Source: Oscillospiraceae bacterium
GTDB lineage: Bacteria > Bacillota > Clostridia > Oscillospirales > Ruminococcaceae
Direction of reading: 5' to 3'
NCBI GenBank assembly: GCA_014796735.1
Contig: JAAVIG010000171.1
Location: forward strand, 1-5,540
Length of the DNA: 5,540 nt
Shown: positions 5,380 through 5,540 of the stretch, one piece after another
How the letters are laid out: each line of letters begins with the position of its first letter
Numbering within the stretch: position 1 is the stretch's first letter
Translations under genes and position numbers: made by a program
Notes under the pieces: generated by a model
The model's database searches: none
Seen by the model: the letters and a program-made list of their open reading frames with translations, nothing else
What the model was told of the DNA's origin: nothing

Positions 5380-5421
5380 GCTTGCCGAAAAACCACAGTT
5401 TTCAAAGGTTTTTCGACAAGC
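5380..5421. repeat. 15-bp hairpin H4 with one mismatch
   Basis: GCTTGCCGAAAAACC (5380-5394) pairs with the reverse complement at 5407-5421, with a single mismatch (5385 against 5416) and a 12-base loop. Between H2 and this stem, 5353-5378 can form a weaker imperfect hairpin (H3: TGACG at 5360-5364 with CGTCA at 5375-5379, plus GGC/GCC outside). The AAAAACC/GGTTTTT core is shared with H1, hinting at related modules. Confidence 0.7.
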
Positions 5422-5428
5422 TTTATAC

Positions 5429-5476
5429 TAATATCCATTTAAACACAATATAAAATCAAAGTTTAAATGGATATTA
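5429..5476. repeat. Perfect 16-bp inverted repeat H5
   Basis: TAATATCCATTTAAAC (5429-5444) is the exact reverse complement of 5461-5476, with a 16-base A-rich loop. It is a diverged sister of H6: 15 of 18 aligned left-arm positions are identical, and each of the three differences is matched by a compensating change in the right arm. Seen directly; the role is unknown. Confidence 0.85.
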
Positions 5477-5486
5477 CACCCAAAGC

Positions 5487-5536
5487 ACTATTATCCAATT
5501 AAAACCATTTTTTCAAGTTTTTAATTGGATAATAGT
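5487..5536. repeat. Perfect 18-bp inverted repeat H6, right arm repeated at window start
   Basis: ACTATTATCCAATTAAAA (5487-5504) is the exact reverse complement of 5519-5536, with a 14-base loop (5505-5518). Bases 5515-5537 are identical to 1-23. There is no coding potential. The stem is AT-rich with only a few G-C pairs, unlike a typical terminator, so a DNA-level repeat (REP-like or small non-autonomous element) is as plausible as an RNA structure. Confidence 0.85.
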
Positions 5537-5537
5537 A
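5515..5537. repeat. Right copy of terminal 23-bp direct repeat
   Basis: Identical to 1-23, so the whole 5.5-kb segment is enclosed by direct copies. The flanking bases differ (AAATA after the left copy, TTA after this one). No target-site duplication can be judged because the window ends 3 bases later. Confidence 0.8.
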
Positions 5538-5540
5538 TTA

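Noticed and set aside
5238..5438. 66-codon minus-strand reading frame in the hairpin region
   Set aside because: It runs through five hairpins, its sequence is dictated by the inverted repeats, and it has no convincing ribosome binding site. It looks like a chance frame in a repeat element.

Overview
The window looks like chromosomal DNA from a low-to-moderate GC Firmicute, most likely a gut-type clostridium (Oscillospiraceae/Ruminococcus-like). This is inferred from strong AGGAGG-type ribosome binding sites, sigma-A-like promoters, an AgrC/AgrA-type GHKL kinase with a LytTR regulator, a FlxA-like coiled-coil protein and a Phd/RelE-type toxin-antitoxin pair. No species can be named from the sequence alone.

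Layout. On the minus strand, from about 4545 down to 36, lies one regulatory unit. It holds a LytTR response regulator (3703-4422), overlapping by 8 bp with an AgrC-like membrane histidine kinase (2229-3710). A 98-bp gap follows, then three tightly packed genes for highly charged proteins with no signal peptide or membrane segment: an Ala/Glu-rich coiled-coil protein (1621-2130), a FlxA-like protein (857-1597) and an uncharacterised 234-residue protein (113-817). A strong intrinsic terminator (36-71) closes the unit. On the plus strand, diverging from the regulator gene, is a two-gene type II toxin-antitoxin operon (4624-5182) with its own extended -10 promoter and terminator. The last ~280 bases (5264-5536) hold no credible gene. 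They form a run of six hairpins, two of which are sister copies whose sequence differences are all compensated across the stem.

How it may work together. The most informative signal is a pair of 12-bp direct repeats (consensus about TTTGGCGTGAAA) set exactly 21 bp apart. It occurs twice in the window: next to the promoter of the regulator-kinase operon, and upstream of the three-gene coiled-coil operon. A two-turn spacing of direct repeats is the classic architecture of LytTR operators. The inference is that the response regulator controls its own operon and switches on the coiled-coil/FlxA-like operon, making these five genes one signal-responsive system. No agrB/agrD-like signal gene is present, so the stimulus is unknown. 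The toxin-antitoxin promoter carries three GATAAA repeats in 11-bp register, probably the antitoxin operator, and shares the intergenic region with the LytTR site.

The first 23 bases of the window recur exactly at 5515-5537, where they form the right arm of the last hairpin. The 5.5-kb segment is therefore bounded by copies of one palindromic repeat family.
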